Shown here one piece after another: positions 54,208 through 64,000 of a stretch of DNA of 64,000 nucleotides; positions within the stretch are counted from its first letter, which is position 1, and every line of letters begins with the position of its first letter. Both the position numbers and the translations under genes were made by a program. Under the pieces are notes generated by a model. The model ran no database searches, was not told where the DNA came from, and saw nothing but the letters and a program-made list of their open reading frames with translations. This stretch comes from Armigeres subalbatus (taxonomy: Eukaryota; Arthropoda; Insecta; Diptera; Culicidae): positions 9,147,533-9,211,532 of the forward strand of contig NC_085139.1 in assembly GCF_024139115.2 (NCBI RefSeq), given 5' to 3'.

Positions 54208-54679
54208 TTCATGAAAAAATGTTACCTAGGTCCTTTTGAAAAGTTAAGCGAGAATTTATTCTTTTCGCTAGAACCTCGAACTGGTTATGGGCCTAGCGGA
54301 AAGGTTCTGATCAAAAAATTGAAGAGTGAAGATTTTTAACTTCCCGAAACGATTCCAAGAATGGTTGTTCTCCGTGAAAGCGTTGCAGCTCTGGAAGCAC
54401 GTAGCCAAGGTACTGCTCCGCAACCGATAACGGACGATTGGAGACACGGAGATGAGAAAACGTTGGCCAAGCTCCCGTAAGCTTCCACACTGATACTCTT
54501 GCCTTCCTCTTCATATAGGAGCTTGGCAGAAGGAAGGTCGTGAGATTTATACCATCACAAATATTGTCCTCCGCTCGCTTTCAAATCGACTTCTATAAAA
54601 CATTCTTCATGCCTGCCGTATCCTAACGGAACTAACAAATCTATATTTTCGCCTCTAATTATATCATGAACATGTACGT

Positions 54680-54782
54680 CTAAGTTTGAAAGATGATATT
54701 AGCATTTGCATATCATTTCATCAGATATTCCTTAAAAAGTTTCAAAAGTCTGGCTCAGTTGTTTAATAAAAAAAACCTAATT
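54680..54782 (-). pseudogene. Possible decayed second half of an antisense DUF4806 unit
   Basis: On the minus strand, after CTTCTGAATTAG, one frame reads VFFIKQLSQTFETF, stop, GISDEMICKC, stop, YHLSNLDVHVHDIIRG, with a loose resemblance to the F-x-D-x-L-I-x-x-Y segment of DUF4806 exon b. Two stops break it. It would follow the antisense exon at 59965-60107 across the copia insertion. Tentative. Confidence 0.25.
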
Positions 54783-54843
54783 CAGAAGATGTTTCTGAAG
54801 GATTCCAACATGAAGTCTTATTCGGTGGTGAGCAATCTGATTC

Positions 54844-55068
54844 TGTGGGAAGTTGTCACGGAGGCTTCCCACGGTGCACAGCGGAACCGATCTACACTAC
54901 CGGCGGGGTATTTTGGACGCGAAGAGTGGAAGTAAACACAAGCGGTTACTCTCTTCGCGGTGGTCATTTATAACTACATATTATTTACATACATTCAACA
55001 TACATTCACAGGGCAGGTCACGGATTATAAACATGGACAACATATAGTAGACTGGCCCAAAGTCAACA
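54844..55068 (-). repeat. Copia-like LTR, 3' copy (225 bp)
   Basis: Intact single LTR; the purine-rich CCTCGAGGAGGAG just inside it (minus strand) is the polypurine tract. Confidence 0.8.
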
Positions 55069-55294
55069 CTCCTCCTCGAGGTTTATCATCACGTAGTTCT
55101 CACAAAGTTTTACAAAAACAAAGTCAACACATAGTTCTACATGGGCACTTCTCGATCTACTATCTACATTACCAGTTCCTGGGCCGTTTTATTCACCGCT
55201 TCGGCTTTGTCAACCGATTCCGGCACTCAGCATCGGATTTCTTTCTTAGTATTCCATTCCTTAATAAAGTTTTCCACACAGTCATAAAATTTGT

Positions 55295-55975
55295 TCACGT
55301 CCTTCGTCTCCTCCTCGAAGAAACGCCTGACACCAGCTTGGCTATGCACTTCCTTGCTCTCTTGCCATTTTCCACAACATCGGAGTTCCAGCGTGGATCC
55401 CTTGCTCGGACCCGATCCAGTCCTACTGAAAACTTTCGCTTTTCTTCTCCCTTGGCACTTGTCTTCAAGCTCTTCGATATTTGCACAGCATACAGGTCCC
55501 CACGAAGTTCTTCAACGGCTTCTACTTTTCCTCTGTTATTGATAATTTTGCACTTAGACTCCACCAAGTTCACTTTAAGTCCATTCTGTGCTAACAGAAC
55601 AGAAATAAGTGCACTGTCCAGTTCCGGGACATACAGCACATCTCGCACTAAAACTTCGTTCAATCTGCCGTAACCATCCACACATTTTAGCGAGCCTTCA
55701 CCAACACCGGCGGATTTCACGGCGGAACCATTCGCCAACGTAACATCCAGCTTTACGCTCTCGTCAATCTCGCTAAAGAACTTCCGGTCGCTGGTCATGT
55801 GGCTGGAGCAGCCACTGTCCACGTACCAGCTCCCCTGCTGCCGGTCTCCTCCTACGCCAAAACATATTCGGGAATTCTTCTTTGCTGCCGTCTTCGCCTG
55901 AAGCACATTCTCCCTTCACAGCACCTGGCAATTTATCCGGATGTGTCCCGGTTTTCGGCATCCATAGCAAATGCG
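55295..55975 (-). pseudogene. Copia-like zinc knuckle and protease region, truncated pol
   Basis: Minus strand. A CCHC knuckle (RICYGCRKPGHIRINC, about 55925-55975) is followed after a stop by WYVDSGCSSHMTSD with the D-S-G protease active site, then the pre-integrase region (VRDVLYVPELDSALISV). Integrase and reverse transcriptase are missing, so the element depends on others. Confidence 0.8.
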
Positions 55976-56042
55976 GTCCTTTACTCTCCCCTAGCCTCTG
56001 TTCTGCGCTTTAAGCGCACGGTCTTCTCACTCACTGGACCCT

Positions 56043-56579
56043 TCATTTTGTTTCTCGGTCCTCCGCTGCGAATTCAACCGTCTGGTCTGCACCTGGTCGG
56101 CTCTCCAGAGCAGTCACCAATCCATTATACGACTCTGGTAGGCTTTGGTAAATCATTGCCACTTGCAACGAAGCTTCTATCTTCTGTCCCGCGCACGAAA
56201 ATCGGTCGAATAACTCTTCGATCCGGAACAGGTGCTGTTCCATATCAGCACCTTCGTCATAGTTCAGGCTACACAATTTCTTCAGTAGTGACACTCGCGA
56301 CGTAACTGTAGCTTTTTCGTGGTAGTTTTTCAATTTTCTCCACACATCGACCGCCGATTTGGCATCTTTTACCAAAGGCAACTGATTGTCCTCGACATTC
56401 AAAATTATTGTTGCCTTGGCCTTTTGATCGTCTTTCGACCACTTTGCCGTCACTGGCTTCAGTTTCAGATCACTCACTGTGTGCCACAGATCGACTCTAA
56501 TTAACAACATTTCGATCTTTATTTTATACGTTTGATAGTTCTTGTTGTTCAAAGATGCGATCAGAACTTTCTCTGCCAT
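56043..56579 (-). CDS. Copia-like Gag (UBN2-type), 178 codons
   Basis: Minus strand from an ATG at 56579 to about 56043: LNNKNYQTYKIKIEMLLIR, DAKSAVDVWRKLKNYHE, VSLLKKLCSLNYDEGADMEQ, IYQSLPESYNGLVTALES. This order is standard for Ty1/copia Gag, which builds the particle around the element RNA. The frame is intact, unlike pol downstream. Confidence 0.8.
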   Translation of the reverse strand: MAEKVLIASLNNKNYQTYKIKIEMLLIRVDLWHTVSDLKLKPVTAKWSKDDQKAKATIILNVEDNQLPLVKDAKSAVDVWRKLKNYHEKATVTSRVSLLKKLCSLNYDEGADMEQHLFRIEELFDRFSCAGQKIEASLQVAMIYQSLPESYNGLVTALESRPGADQTVEFAAEDRETK

Positions 56580-57081
56580 TTCTATTTTCTTTCGCTAATT
56601 TTAGCGCACCCTGTACTCGATCAAAACACAACCGAAAGTACAGCACGTACCTACACACCGACGGCAGGCACAAGAACGGCAGAGTCACTATCGATCACCA
56701 CTACCAATAGGCTACAGCTACAACAATCGTGACACAAAATGGCACTCTGATTATTAGTTCACAGAACATGAAAAATACTGAACTAACAGCCCACCAGTCC
56801 AACCAGAATGGTTTCATACAGACCCAAACGATTGTCGCGAATCACTGCACCACTCAGAAATTGGCCATCCCAAGGCAGAAAACGAGCAAAACAAATTTGC
56901 TTCTGCCGAACGGCAAACTTTTTCACATTCCGCGGCCGATTTTCGAGGAACTTCCACGCCGATTTTAACGGTTTCTTCCACCTAAACTAGGCCCATAACC
57001 TGTGGGAAGTTGTCACGGAGGCTTCCCACCGTACCCAGCGGAACAGATCTACACTCCCGGCGGGGTATTTCGGACGTGAAC

Positions 57082-58805
57082 CAGGGTGGCCACTCATCCG
57101 GGAATCCGGGAAAACCGGGAAAAACACGGGAATTTGAAATCACCAGGAGAAATCCGGGAAAAACCCGGGAATTTGAACATGTTACCGGGAATTTAATTTA
57201 TATTATTATAAATTTATATTATCTTGGGTTTTTGGAGCACTAGGTCGACACACATCACTAAAGCAGGTATCGGGTTGTGTAACGGCTTTCCCAGAATGGC
57301 GTTTATGGGAAACCACAAGGGGGTTTTTAAAACAAAAACCGCGAGGTCCTAGATGTCCAGTCTTTTACACTAACTCCTTTTAACTTTCTCTTCTACCAAC
57401 TTCTTCAATTTTCCAATTTCTCTAACTTTTCTCTGCTAGCTTAATAACTTTTTCAGCCTCTCAATTCAACCTTTCCTTTCGACAATCACCAGGCTAATGA
57501 TTTGTCGTTCTTGTGACCGTTGACCCCAAGCCTCTGACCGTTGACCCGTTGTCGCCCATGAATTCCGCCACATGCTGACCACCCAATTCGCCACCCCCAT
57601 GGCCGCCCATTCGATGTCTTTCTAGGCGTCCCTGGTGGTGAGTAGCGGTATCACTGTCGTCCTTTCATGGGACAGTGTAGTGTTGGCTGCGTTCGTAAGG
57701 TTCATGGGAGCAGGGACATTTTACACTTAACTACTTACCACGATTATTTTCCTTTTTTTTTGCAATTTACACGAATACAAAACGCGTAAAATCTCACCAA
57801 TCTTGGACAACACACTAGCACTGTCTACAATCGCTAGAACAGGAAATGGACTTCCATACCGTTTCCATTTCTATCCTACATCTTCAAATTGACTATTTTA
57901 GTAGTAACTACTAGAATTCAAAATGATCGGAATGCTAGCTTCCTATATCCAATTAGAATTTCATCAGTAGCTTTCTCCTACCACACTGGCAACTCGTGGA
58001 CCAAGACGAACCTCTGCCCGCCAACCTCACCCAAAAAAATCTATAAAATTCCGCATGAACTGGTGGCAATTGCAGAGGTATATTCGGTTTTCAGTGAATA
58101 CAACATCAATTCCTCCCCTTCCCTAGCAAAACATCTGTTGTTCTTTGCGCAAGAACAGCTGAACTGATCATGATCAGTCATGGTCAGTCAATAAAGCTCA
58201 AGAAGCTCTAGCTTAAGGTTGATTGAAAATGAAGTCCTCGCTTGCCTTTTTACAGCAAAAGACTGGTAAAGCAAACAGGCTGTTGGTACTGTTTGACTAT
58301 CAATGCGAGAAGGCAGAGAGACAATTAGGCATATGAACATTATTTAGATAAAAATGGTTAAATGACTCATCAATAAACCATGTAGAAATATTTTTATATT
58401 TCTTCCTACATGTGCAGTTTTTGTTATTTTCATAGAGCATGGCCAGAGATGGATAGAGGCTACCTCAGAGCTAGCCACATAGGTTCTAGACCACAATCAA
58501 TACCTCAAAAAGGTTTTTGGACGAAACAGCAGTTAGAACTTAAAGTCTTTTGCAGCAGTCTGTTGGAAAGTTAGAGCGCAATGCTTATTATAAAATAACT
58601 TAATCGATACTTACAAAAGATGCTGAACATTGTATATGCATACCAAGAAACTATTCTCTTCGTTCAAATAAAATACATTTTTCACGTAACATGGACTAAA
58701 GTGCTCAAAACATTATCAGGTTTTTCCGGGAAAATTTTGGAAAACCTACCGGGAAAACCGGGAAAAACCCGGGAATTTATTTTGTCGGCTAGAGTGGCCA
58801 CCCTG
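57082..58805. mobile_element. hAT-like non-autonomous element inside the copia LTR (1.7 kb)
   Basis: Termini CAGGGTGGCCACT and AGTGGCCACCCTG are exact inverse; GTGAAC is found on both sides (57076-57081 and 58807-58812). Subterminal GGGAAAACCGGGAAAAAC repeats occur at both ends. No transposase seen. It splits the LTR, so it is younger than the copia insertion. Confidence 0.75.
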
Positions 58806-58864
58806 AGTGAACAGTGGAAGTAAACACAAGCGGTTACTCTCTACATGGTGGTCATTTATTACTA

Positions 58865-59793
58865 AAGCTATGTCCATTTAGAATCCAGAATAATAAAATC
58901 ATCTGTATTTCGGTAACGGATTGACGTACAAATAAGGTTAATACATCAAAACAAGTGTAATTCACTGTACTTTAAGGAAAAAATATTGATACAAATCTTT
59001 TTTTCTTGTTTCTAGTGAAAATTCGCACCTTCTTCTTTCTTCCTCTCATCAAAAGTTGCACACCTCCGGAGTCAACTTCCTTGGTACATTTGTTCCACAT
59101 TTTGGGCATCTGAGTCGCGTCCCGAGCTGTTTTTCCACTTTTCTTAAGCTTCCGCTTCATTACTGTCCAAAATGTATCGATATGCCGGAGCTGTGGACAG
59201 TTGCGTGGATTTATGTTTTTATCGATGAAATCTTCGCTATTATCGCGGTGCCACTGGATGACTTCCCAGCTGTAGTGGAAACTCGCCATATCTGGCCAAA
59301 ACTTCACGGGACCTTTATGGGCTTTATGGAATGTAGACCGCGGTTTTTGAGACATTCCTCCTTGTACAACTTCGAGTCCATCGTCTTATTCGTCACAAAC
59401 ACTTAGGTCTTTGTCCAACAGCTGCATATCTCTTGCCAAAATCATCTGTTTTTTTGCAAGTTTGTCCAAAAAGCAAACTTAAACTTCGCAGGAACTACTT
59501 CTCGCACCGTCTTCATGTAGAATTTTTGGCTAGGAAGCTGTCCGAAATCCATTTTGACGTAGGTTCCATCGTCGATGAGCAGGGTTATCAACGTGGGTGT
59601 GCAGATTTTTTAACTCTCCTTTCGGCTTCCATCTGGAATAATTTTTGACTCGCCGCACGAAACATCGTGAAATTTATACCACAGCAAGTGGGCGCCTAGG
59701 TAGACAAGCCGCTGTAAAAGCATTCTTGCAGCGGTCACTTTCCGTGCAGCTGCAATACAATAAATGATTCCGGATTCTAAATGGACATAGCTT
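58865..59793 (-). mobile_element. Tc1/mariner-type transposon inside the copia LTR
   Basis: Termini AAGCTATGTCCATTTAGAAT and ATTCTAAATGGACATAGCTT are exact inverse, with TA on both sides. A second, independent insertion into the same LTR as the hAT-like element. Confidence 0.8.
58972..59355 (-). pseudogene. Tc1/mariner transposase, C-terminal part
   Basis: Minus strand, 127 codons: KFWPDMASFHYSWEVIQWH contains the second catalytic Asp, and NPRNCPQLRHIDTFWTVMKR the third acidic position, which is Asp where most ITmD37E-type relatives have Glu. The N-terminal DNA-binding part and first Asp are not in frame upstream, so the copy is inactive. Confidence 0.75.
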
Positions 59794-59964
59794 TATTATT
59801 AACATACATTCACAGGGCTGGTCACGGATTATATACATCGACAACATATAATAGACTGGCCCAAAGTTAACAGATTCGACCGTCGTGAAATGCAGTTGTC
59901 TTTTTTCCTGTTCCGCTTTCATTTTTGGACCGTGGTATATGTAGCCCACTACTCATTTCTTTAC

Positions 59965-60107
59965 CAACCAGATGCGATCGGTCTTATTTTTAAAGCTCAT
60001 TGTCTCCGCCAGCTTTTCCCGTTCTACCATAGAATCGGGAATGGAAAATATTTCCGTTGGATCACTTCCACTTATCTCGGTGTCTACCTCAACCACATAA
60101 TTTGTTT
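59965..60107 (-). CDS. mod(mdg4): Antisense 3' terminal exon, DUF4806-like N-half (unit 30)
   Basis: On the minus strand the acceptor ATAATTTTCTTCACAG (AG at 60108-60109) opens the same phase as all + strand units. The frame reads NYVVEVDTEISGSDPTEIF, then SIPDSMVEREKLAETM ... DRIWL and reaches a donor, GTAAAG (59964), in phase 0 exactly where units 20 and 29 break before V. The leader YVVEVDTE parallels YYVVCTEE of unit 29. Unspliced, it ends at TGA 59953-59955. Its continuation would lie beyond the copia insertion. Antiparallel exons are a known hallmark of the trans-spliced Drosophila mod(mdg4) locus. Confidence 0.55.
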
Positions 60108-60495
60108 CTGTGAAGAAAATTATTTTGAGATTTTTAGTGGAATGTCTTCACTTGTCATAAGACGAGTTTGTACAATCCCATTGAATTCCACCACTTAATT
60201 GTACCTTGACAGATACGTATTTCGACCTCAACAGTAAGGCCGTCTTCAGTATCTCGTACTTGACTCGAAAGTCGAAAGCCTCCAAGCAATGTACGTCGGT
60301 GAAATTATTCGCCACCCTGAACACAAAGCCAAGCGTTCTGGCCGCTTTATCGACGACAAATGATATGTGCTGGGTAAATGTAAGTTGCGAATCCAGAAGA
60401 ACTCCCAAATCTTTCACGTAATGCACTCGGTTGATGGTCGTGTCGAGAAGAGAGTAACTAAACCGGATCGGCTCCTTCTTTCGTGAAAAGTAATT

Positions 60496-60826
60496 ACACG
60501 CTAAAAATGAACTACTCAAAATTGAGTCGAATCCGACTCATTTTCATTAAAAACGGGACAACTCAAAATTTGAGTAAAAGATACTACTTCAATAAAATGA
60601 TGATTGCACTTAAACTAGGAGTCTGTTTGTCGTAAAATGCACTTAGATAGATAGATAAACTTGATTCGCATCTGTCGTATTAAAAATTGATGGAAGGCCA
60701 AGCTTAACTTTCGCGAAATCATCATTTTATTGAAGTAGTATCTTTTACTCAAATTTTGAGTTGTCCCGTTTTTAATGAAAATGAGTCAGATTCGACTCAA
60801 TTTTGAGTAGTTCATTTTTAGCGTGT
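60496..60826. mobile_element. MITE with inverted arms of about 110 bp
   Basis: Begins ACACGCTAAAAATGAACTAC and ends GTAGTTCATTTTTAGCGTGT (exact inverse); the arms carry repeated ACTCAAAATTGAGT-type palindromes. TA flanks each side. Inserted into the RT part of the Jockey-like element. Confidence 0.85.
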
Positions 60827-61735
60827 ACTGAACATTTCGCCGGATTGACCACAAGTCGGTTCAGAGTACACCAGTTGGAAAACACAGTGATCTGGTTTTG
60901 GAGGGATTCCCAATCGGCTATTGAGCAGATGCGAAGAAATATTTTCAGATCGTCCGCAAAGGATAGCCGTGGTCCATCGATTGCATGGTGAACATCGTTG
61001 AAGTAAAAGCAGGAAAATCAATGGCCCCAAGTGGCTGCCCTGCGGTATACCAGACGAAGGGCGGAAACTATCTGAGCGACAATTGCCTAAAGCAACCACA
61101 AGCTGGCGTCCGGTCAGATATGATCGAAAGCAATCGAGAAGATTTCCACCGACTCCAAGTCTGTCAAGCTTGGCGATTGCAATTTTATGGTTCAGCTATC
61201 GAATGCTACAGAAAGATCCGTGTGAATCACGTCCGTTTGAGTGCGCGCGCTTGCTCACGCTTGCTCCTTTTTTGGTAGACCGGAAACATATCTGCAGTCT
61301 TCCAGCGAGATGGGAATGTGCCGCTGGATAGAGATAGTTGGAATAACAGAAGAAGGGGTTCGAGCAGACAGGTAATATTCTTTTTGAGAATCATCGATGG
61401 AACATCGTCAGGATCAGGCTTAGATGATGTCTTATGCTTAGACATCGCTCTTGAGATGGCTTCGACATTCACCTTGATATCACCGAGCTAATGATTCGCT
61501 AATGGGACGTTGCTGGCAGCGGTGGTCACAACATCAACAGGTGATTGTTCGTCTTCAAACACACTGGCAAATTTAACTGAGAACGGGTTGCATATACCTT
61601 GTTGGGTGCTTGAAGATTCATTATTGAATACCGTGGACGATGGAAATCCAGTCTCTTTGCGATGTTCATTTACGTAGCTCCAAAAGGACTTTGGGTGAGA
61701 TCTTAGTCGTCGCTGTATCCCTCTTTGGTAGCGTA

Positions 61736-62241
61736 CCCGAGCAAAGTTTGAAATCAAATTGAAATCAAAATTTGCTGTCATGATGTCAATTATTTGATTA
61801 CTTCAGTTGATCTCGTTTTGTATGGATTAACGGTTAACACAGCAGAAATGAGAGCATATTTTTACACTGTGAAATCATACTGAAAACCCATTTTGCTATC
61901 AATGAAATCAACATGATTACTAAATTTGATATCATGAGATTTTTGATTTGATAAGAAAATGAGTATTCAATTAGATTATTTTTATGAGTATTCATAACAA
62001 CAACAGCATATTTTGTTTGCAGATTGCTTTTAATCTTCGTAAAACACATTTTAGATAATCGACAGCATAATTTGATGTAAAGCTGCTATAATTATGGTAA
62101 CTGAGGAATGCATATTGAAAACATGTTTCGATATCAATTTGTATTAACTAACAATTGACATCAAATTTTGTTTTCAATATAATTTCAACAGCAGAGCTTA
62201 ATATCAATTTGTTCTCACTTTGTTAACCGACTTTGCTCGGG
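61736..62241. mobile_element. TA-flanked MITE (0.5 kb)
   Basis: Termini CCCGAGCAAAG and CTTTGCTCGGG are exact inverse, with TA duplicated on both sides (61734-61735, 62242-62243). The interior is AT-rich with many TTTGATATCAA-like words. Interrupts the Jockey-like element. Confidence 0.8.
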
Positions 62242-63624
62242 TAGGAAATGATAACGACTGATCCGCTTATACTCGTTGTTGAATCTGACATAGTGGAATT
62301 TGAGTGGCAACGTACGGTGCTTCGTGAAACTTCTGAGTGCAGCACCTTTTCAGCGACCGGAGAGCATTCGTCATCCATGGAATCCGATAGTCTGATCGAA
62401 CGGACTTTTTTGGGACATGCCTGTCGATGATGTACACCATGATGTGAGAAAAAGTTTCTGCAGCAGAATTAATGTCCACTGGATCGAGAATGTGTTCCCA
62501 ATCCAAATTTGATAGCACTCAAGTAATACTGCGATGGTCCGCCTTGTGGAAATCGTACGACACCATCGGCTGGGGGGTTGAAGAAATCACGCATAACATT
62601 ATCTTCGACGACAATCACTAGAGGGCGGTGATGAGCAACATCCTTAACTAAGGGTGCAGGAGCCAAAGAGATGGAAGGTGCCGTGGTACGACCACTAACG
62701 AAGCAGATGTCCAGAGAGCGATTATTCTCGTTAATTGCCATTGATTTGAGATAGCGTTGCGATACTGTAGTTATCCAGAAGTTTAACGGCACCTGCGTGG
62801 AACGTGGAGCTTTCAAGATCCGGACGGAAGAAGCCGCTGTGAATAGGAGTCCATGTAATGCTCGTAAGGTTGAAGTCGCCCAAAATCACAACCTCATCTC
62901 AAGGCGCGGCCATATCTGAAGCACAAGATACAGATCGGCAGTGTGTGTCAATGCGATCCAAGTCGCGAGTCCGATCCGGAGGAATGTACACAGCACAGAG
63001 GAATAGTTGCCTGTCACCAAGCTGAATAGCAACCCATACTTGCTCAACGGTGTTCCAAGAAACATCCTCAACCATTTTTGCTTTCAAGCTGGAGTTAACT
63101 GCAACAAGTACGCCACCTCCGGTAGTTTTTCTGCTATTCTCCGTGTTGCGATCACAGCGAAAAACTTCGTAGCCAGCTCCAAAAACGTAGTTCGAGAATC
63201 AAGCCAGGTTTCAGTAAACACTATGACGTTGTAGTTCTGATTCAGAACAGCTAGTTGATATTCGTCCAGTAGGCCGTTAATTCCTCCAGCGTTCTGGTAG
63301 TAGATGGATATGTCGGACTGCATGTGGCGAGGAGCGGATGAAGCACTGCAAATCGGAACACTATCAGGCAGAGAAGAATTCATTGACTGAGAGTACTTGC
63401 CGACATAAGGAGTTCGGAAGACCCCATTTCCTGATCCAAGCACAGGACCGGGACGTCTGCTGGTCGCTGGCAGGAATGGCACGACTTAGTTGGGAGGATT
63501 AGGGGTTTCCTCAGAACTTGCGGCATGAGTGCGTCCCGGGAGCGTACTGGATGTAGAGGCAAGGTGTGCGATATCATATCTCGGTTGAATTGACGGATAA
63601 TCATGTTCTTCGACGTATTCAAGT

Positions 63625-64000
63625 TCAGCACATTCAAAGTTAATTGCCTATATGCCGGGTATTGAGCCACCCTGTGTGGAAATTAATTACTATGTCTGAA
63701 ACTTGATTATGCATATGTACAACATGTGATGGATTTAGTTCGGAAAAGGTATTGGAGGGTAACCGCCCCTTCGGTGGGGTTTGATCCCACGACCCCAGTT
63801 CGCATGACAGGTGCTTTCCCTACTAAGCTACGAAGGACCTCCGTCGTCCACCGCAGCTTAGCGGGTACTGATGAAACCAAATTCCCATCACCAGGTACCA
63901 GCCGATCTCTCGAAATACATTTTCAGACAAATACATTTGAGAGAGTTAGTTCTGAAAATGTATTGCGAGAGATCTGCTGGTACCTGGTGAATTTGGTTTC
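63625..64000 (-). repeat. tRNA-like repeat, copy at window edge
   Basis: Almost identical to 52586-52880 (same orientation), including GGGTTTGATCCCACGACCCC (inverted B box region) and CCCTACTAAGCTACGAAGGA (inverted A box region), and then starts to fold back (GAGAGAGTTAGTTCTGAAAA at about 63940) as the window ends. Confidence 0.65.

Larger units (their letters stand above)
54844..59872 (-). mobile_element. Copia-like LTR retrotransposon, internally deleted, with nested insertions
   Basis: LTRs TGTGGGAAGTTGTCACGGAG ... CCAAAGTCAACA at 54844-55068 and 57001-59872; the second is interrupted by two later insertions. GATTC flanks both ends (54839-54843 and 59873-59877), a 5-bp target duplication. 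The primer-binding site GGTTATGGGCCTAG lies just inside the 5' LTR (minus strand, 56987-57000). Only gag and the start of pol remain between the LTRs. Confidence 0.85.
60140..63620 (-). mobile_element. Jockey-like non-LTR retrotransposon, broken, with two MITEs inserted
   Basis: Minus strand, 5' to 3': endonuclease (IYYQNAGGINGLLDEYQ and VIVFTETWLD at about 63190-63330; HHRPLVIVVEDN and FGLGTHS further on), a linker (HPKSFWSYVNEHRKETGFPS at about 61640-61700), RT fingers and palm (SSGIPQGSHLGPLIFL at about 61015-61060), and the C-terminal part (YVKDLGVLLDSQLTFTQHIS at about 60350-60420). Numerous frameshifts; inactive. Its 3' end lies just upstream of the antisense exon at 60107. Confidence 0.75.

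Noticed and set aside
54277..54293. GGTTATGGGCCTAG, identical to the copia primer-binding site at 56987-57000
   Set aside because: No LTR end or other element sequence adjoins it; a 14-base match can arise by chance in 64 kb.
54230..54339. Alternative last exon of unit 29 (TTACCTAG, then PFEKLSENLFFSLEPRTG)
   Set aside because: Phase-compatible, but the acceptor has a purine-rich context and the product shows no DUF4806 likeness; the exon at 54131-54207 has a better tract and a closer fit.
54311..54514. 67-codon minus-strand frame (PELQRFHGEQPFLESFREV)
   Set aside because: Protein-like in composition but no known domain and no acceptor in the shared phase; not enough to call.

Overview
This is insect nuclear DNA, almost certainly from an Aedes mosquito. 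A Feilai-type tRNA-related SINE (41383-41668, with a 9-bp target duplication), RTE/JAM1-like and Jockey-like non-LTR retrotransposons, a copia-like LTR element and many fold-back elements support this. No prokaryotic features are present.

The biological core is an array of alternative 3'-terminal coding units that I assign to mod(mdg4), the BTB chromatin/insulator gene whose isoforms in Diptera arise by joining one common 5' part to many different 3' exons, partly by trans-splicing. I count 30 units: 25 with a FLYWCH zinc finger (W-x-C ... C-[KR]-x-[RK] ... H-x-H), one with a Cys-rich zinc ribbon like the C-terminus of piggyBac transposases (22980-23395), three + strand units with a DUF4806-like fold (23580-24066, 24274-37010, 53576-54207), and one antisense DUF4806-like exon (59965-60107, - strand). 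Every 3' splice acceptor that can be placed opens the reading frame in the same phase (two bases complete a codon begun upstream), as expected if all are joined to one common donor. Common 5' (BTB) exons are not in the window.

Layout: 1-1520 three FLYWCH units; 1521-12800 repeats (tRNA-like element, fold-back elements, decayed hAT transposase, Jockey fragment); 12829-24066 the dense part (16 units, most 250-600 bp apart) interrupted by a 1.7-kb low-complexity block at 20088-21828; 24274-37010 a DUF4806 unit whose first intron is swollen to 12.1 kb by RTE, hAT-like, fold-back and simple-repeat DNA; 37109-40419 five FLYWCH units; 40450-49900 repeats; 50008-54207 three FLYWCH units and one DUF4806 unit; 54844-64000 nested mobile elements (copia-like element with two later insertions, then a Jockey-like element with two MITEs), enclosing the antisense exon.

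The most notable unexplained signal is a 13-bp motif, TTCTAGTACTGCA, or its exact reverse complement TGCAGTACTAGAA. Its 8-bp core (CTAGTACT/AGTACTAG) occurs 15 times in the gaps and short introns of the array, usually 25-210 bp upstream of an acceptor, and is absent from the repeat blocks except for one copy inside a Jockey fragment. It is a candidate for internal promoters or another shared control element of the separately made 3' acceptor transcripts.
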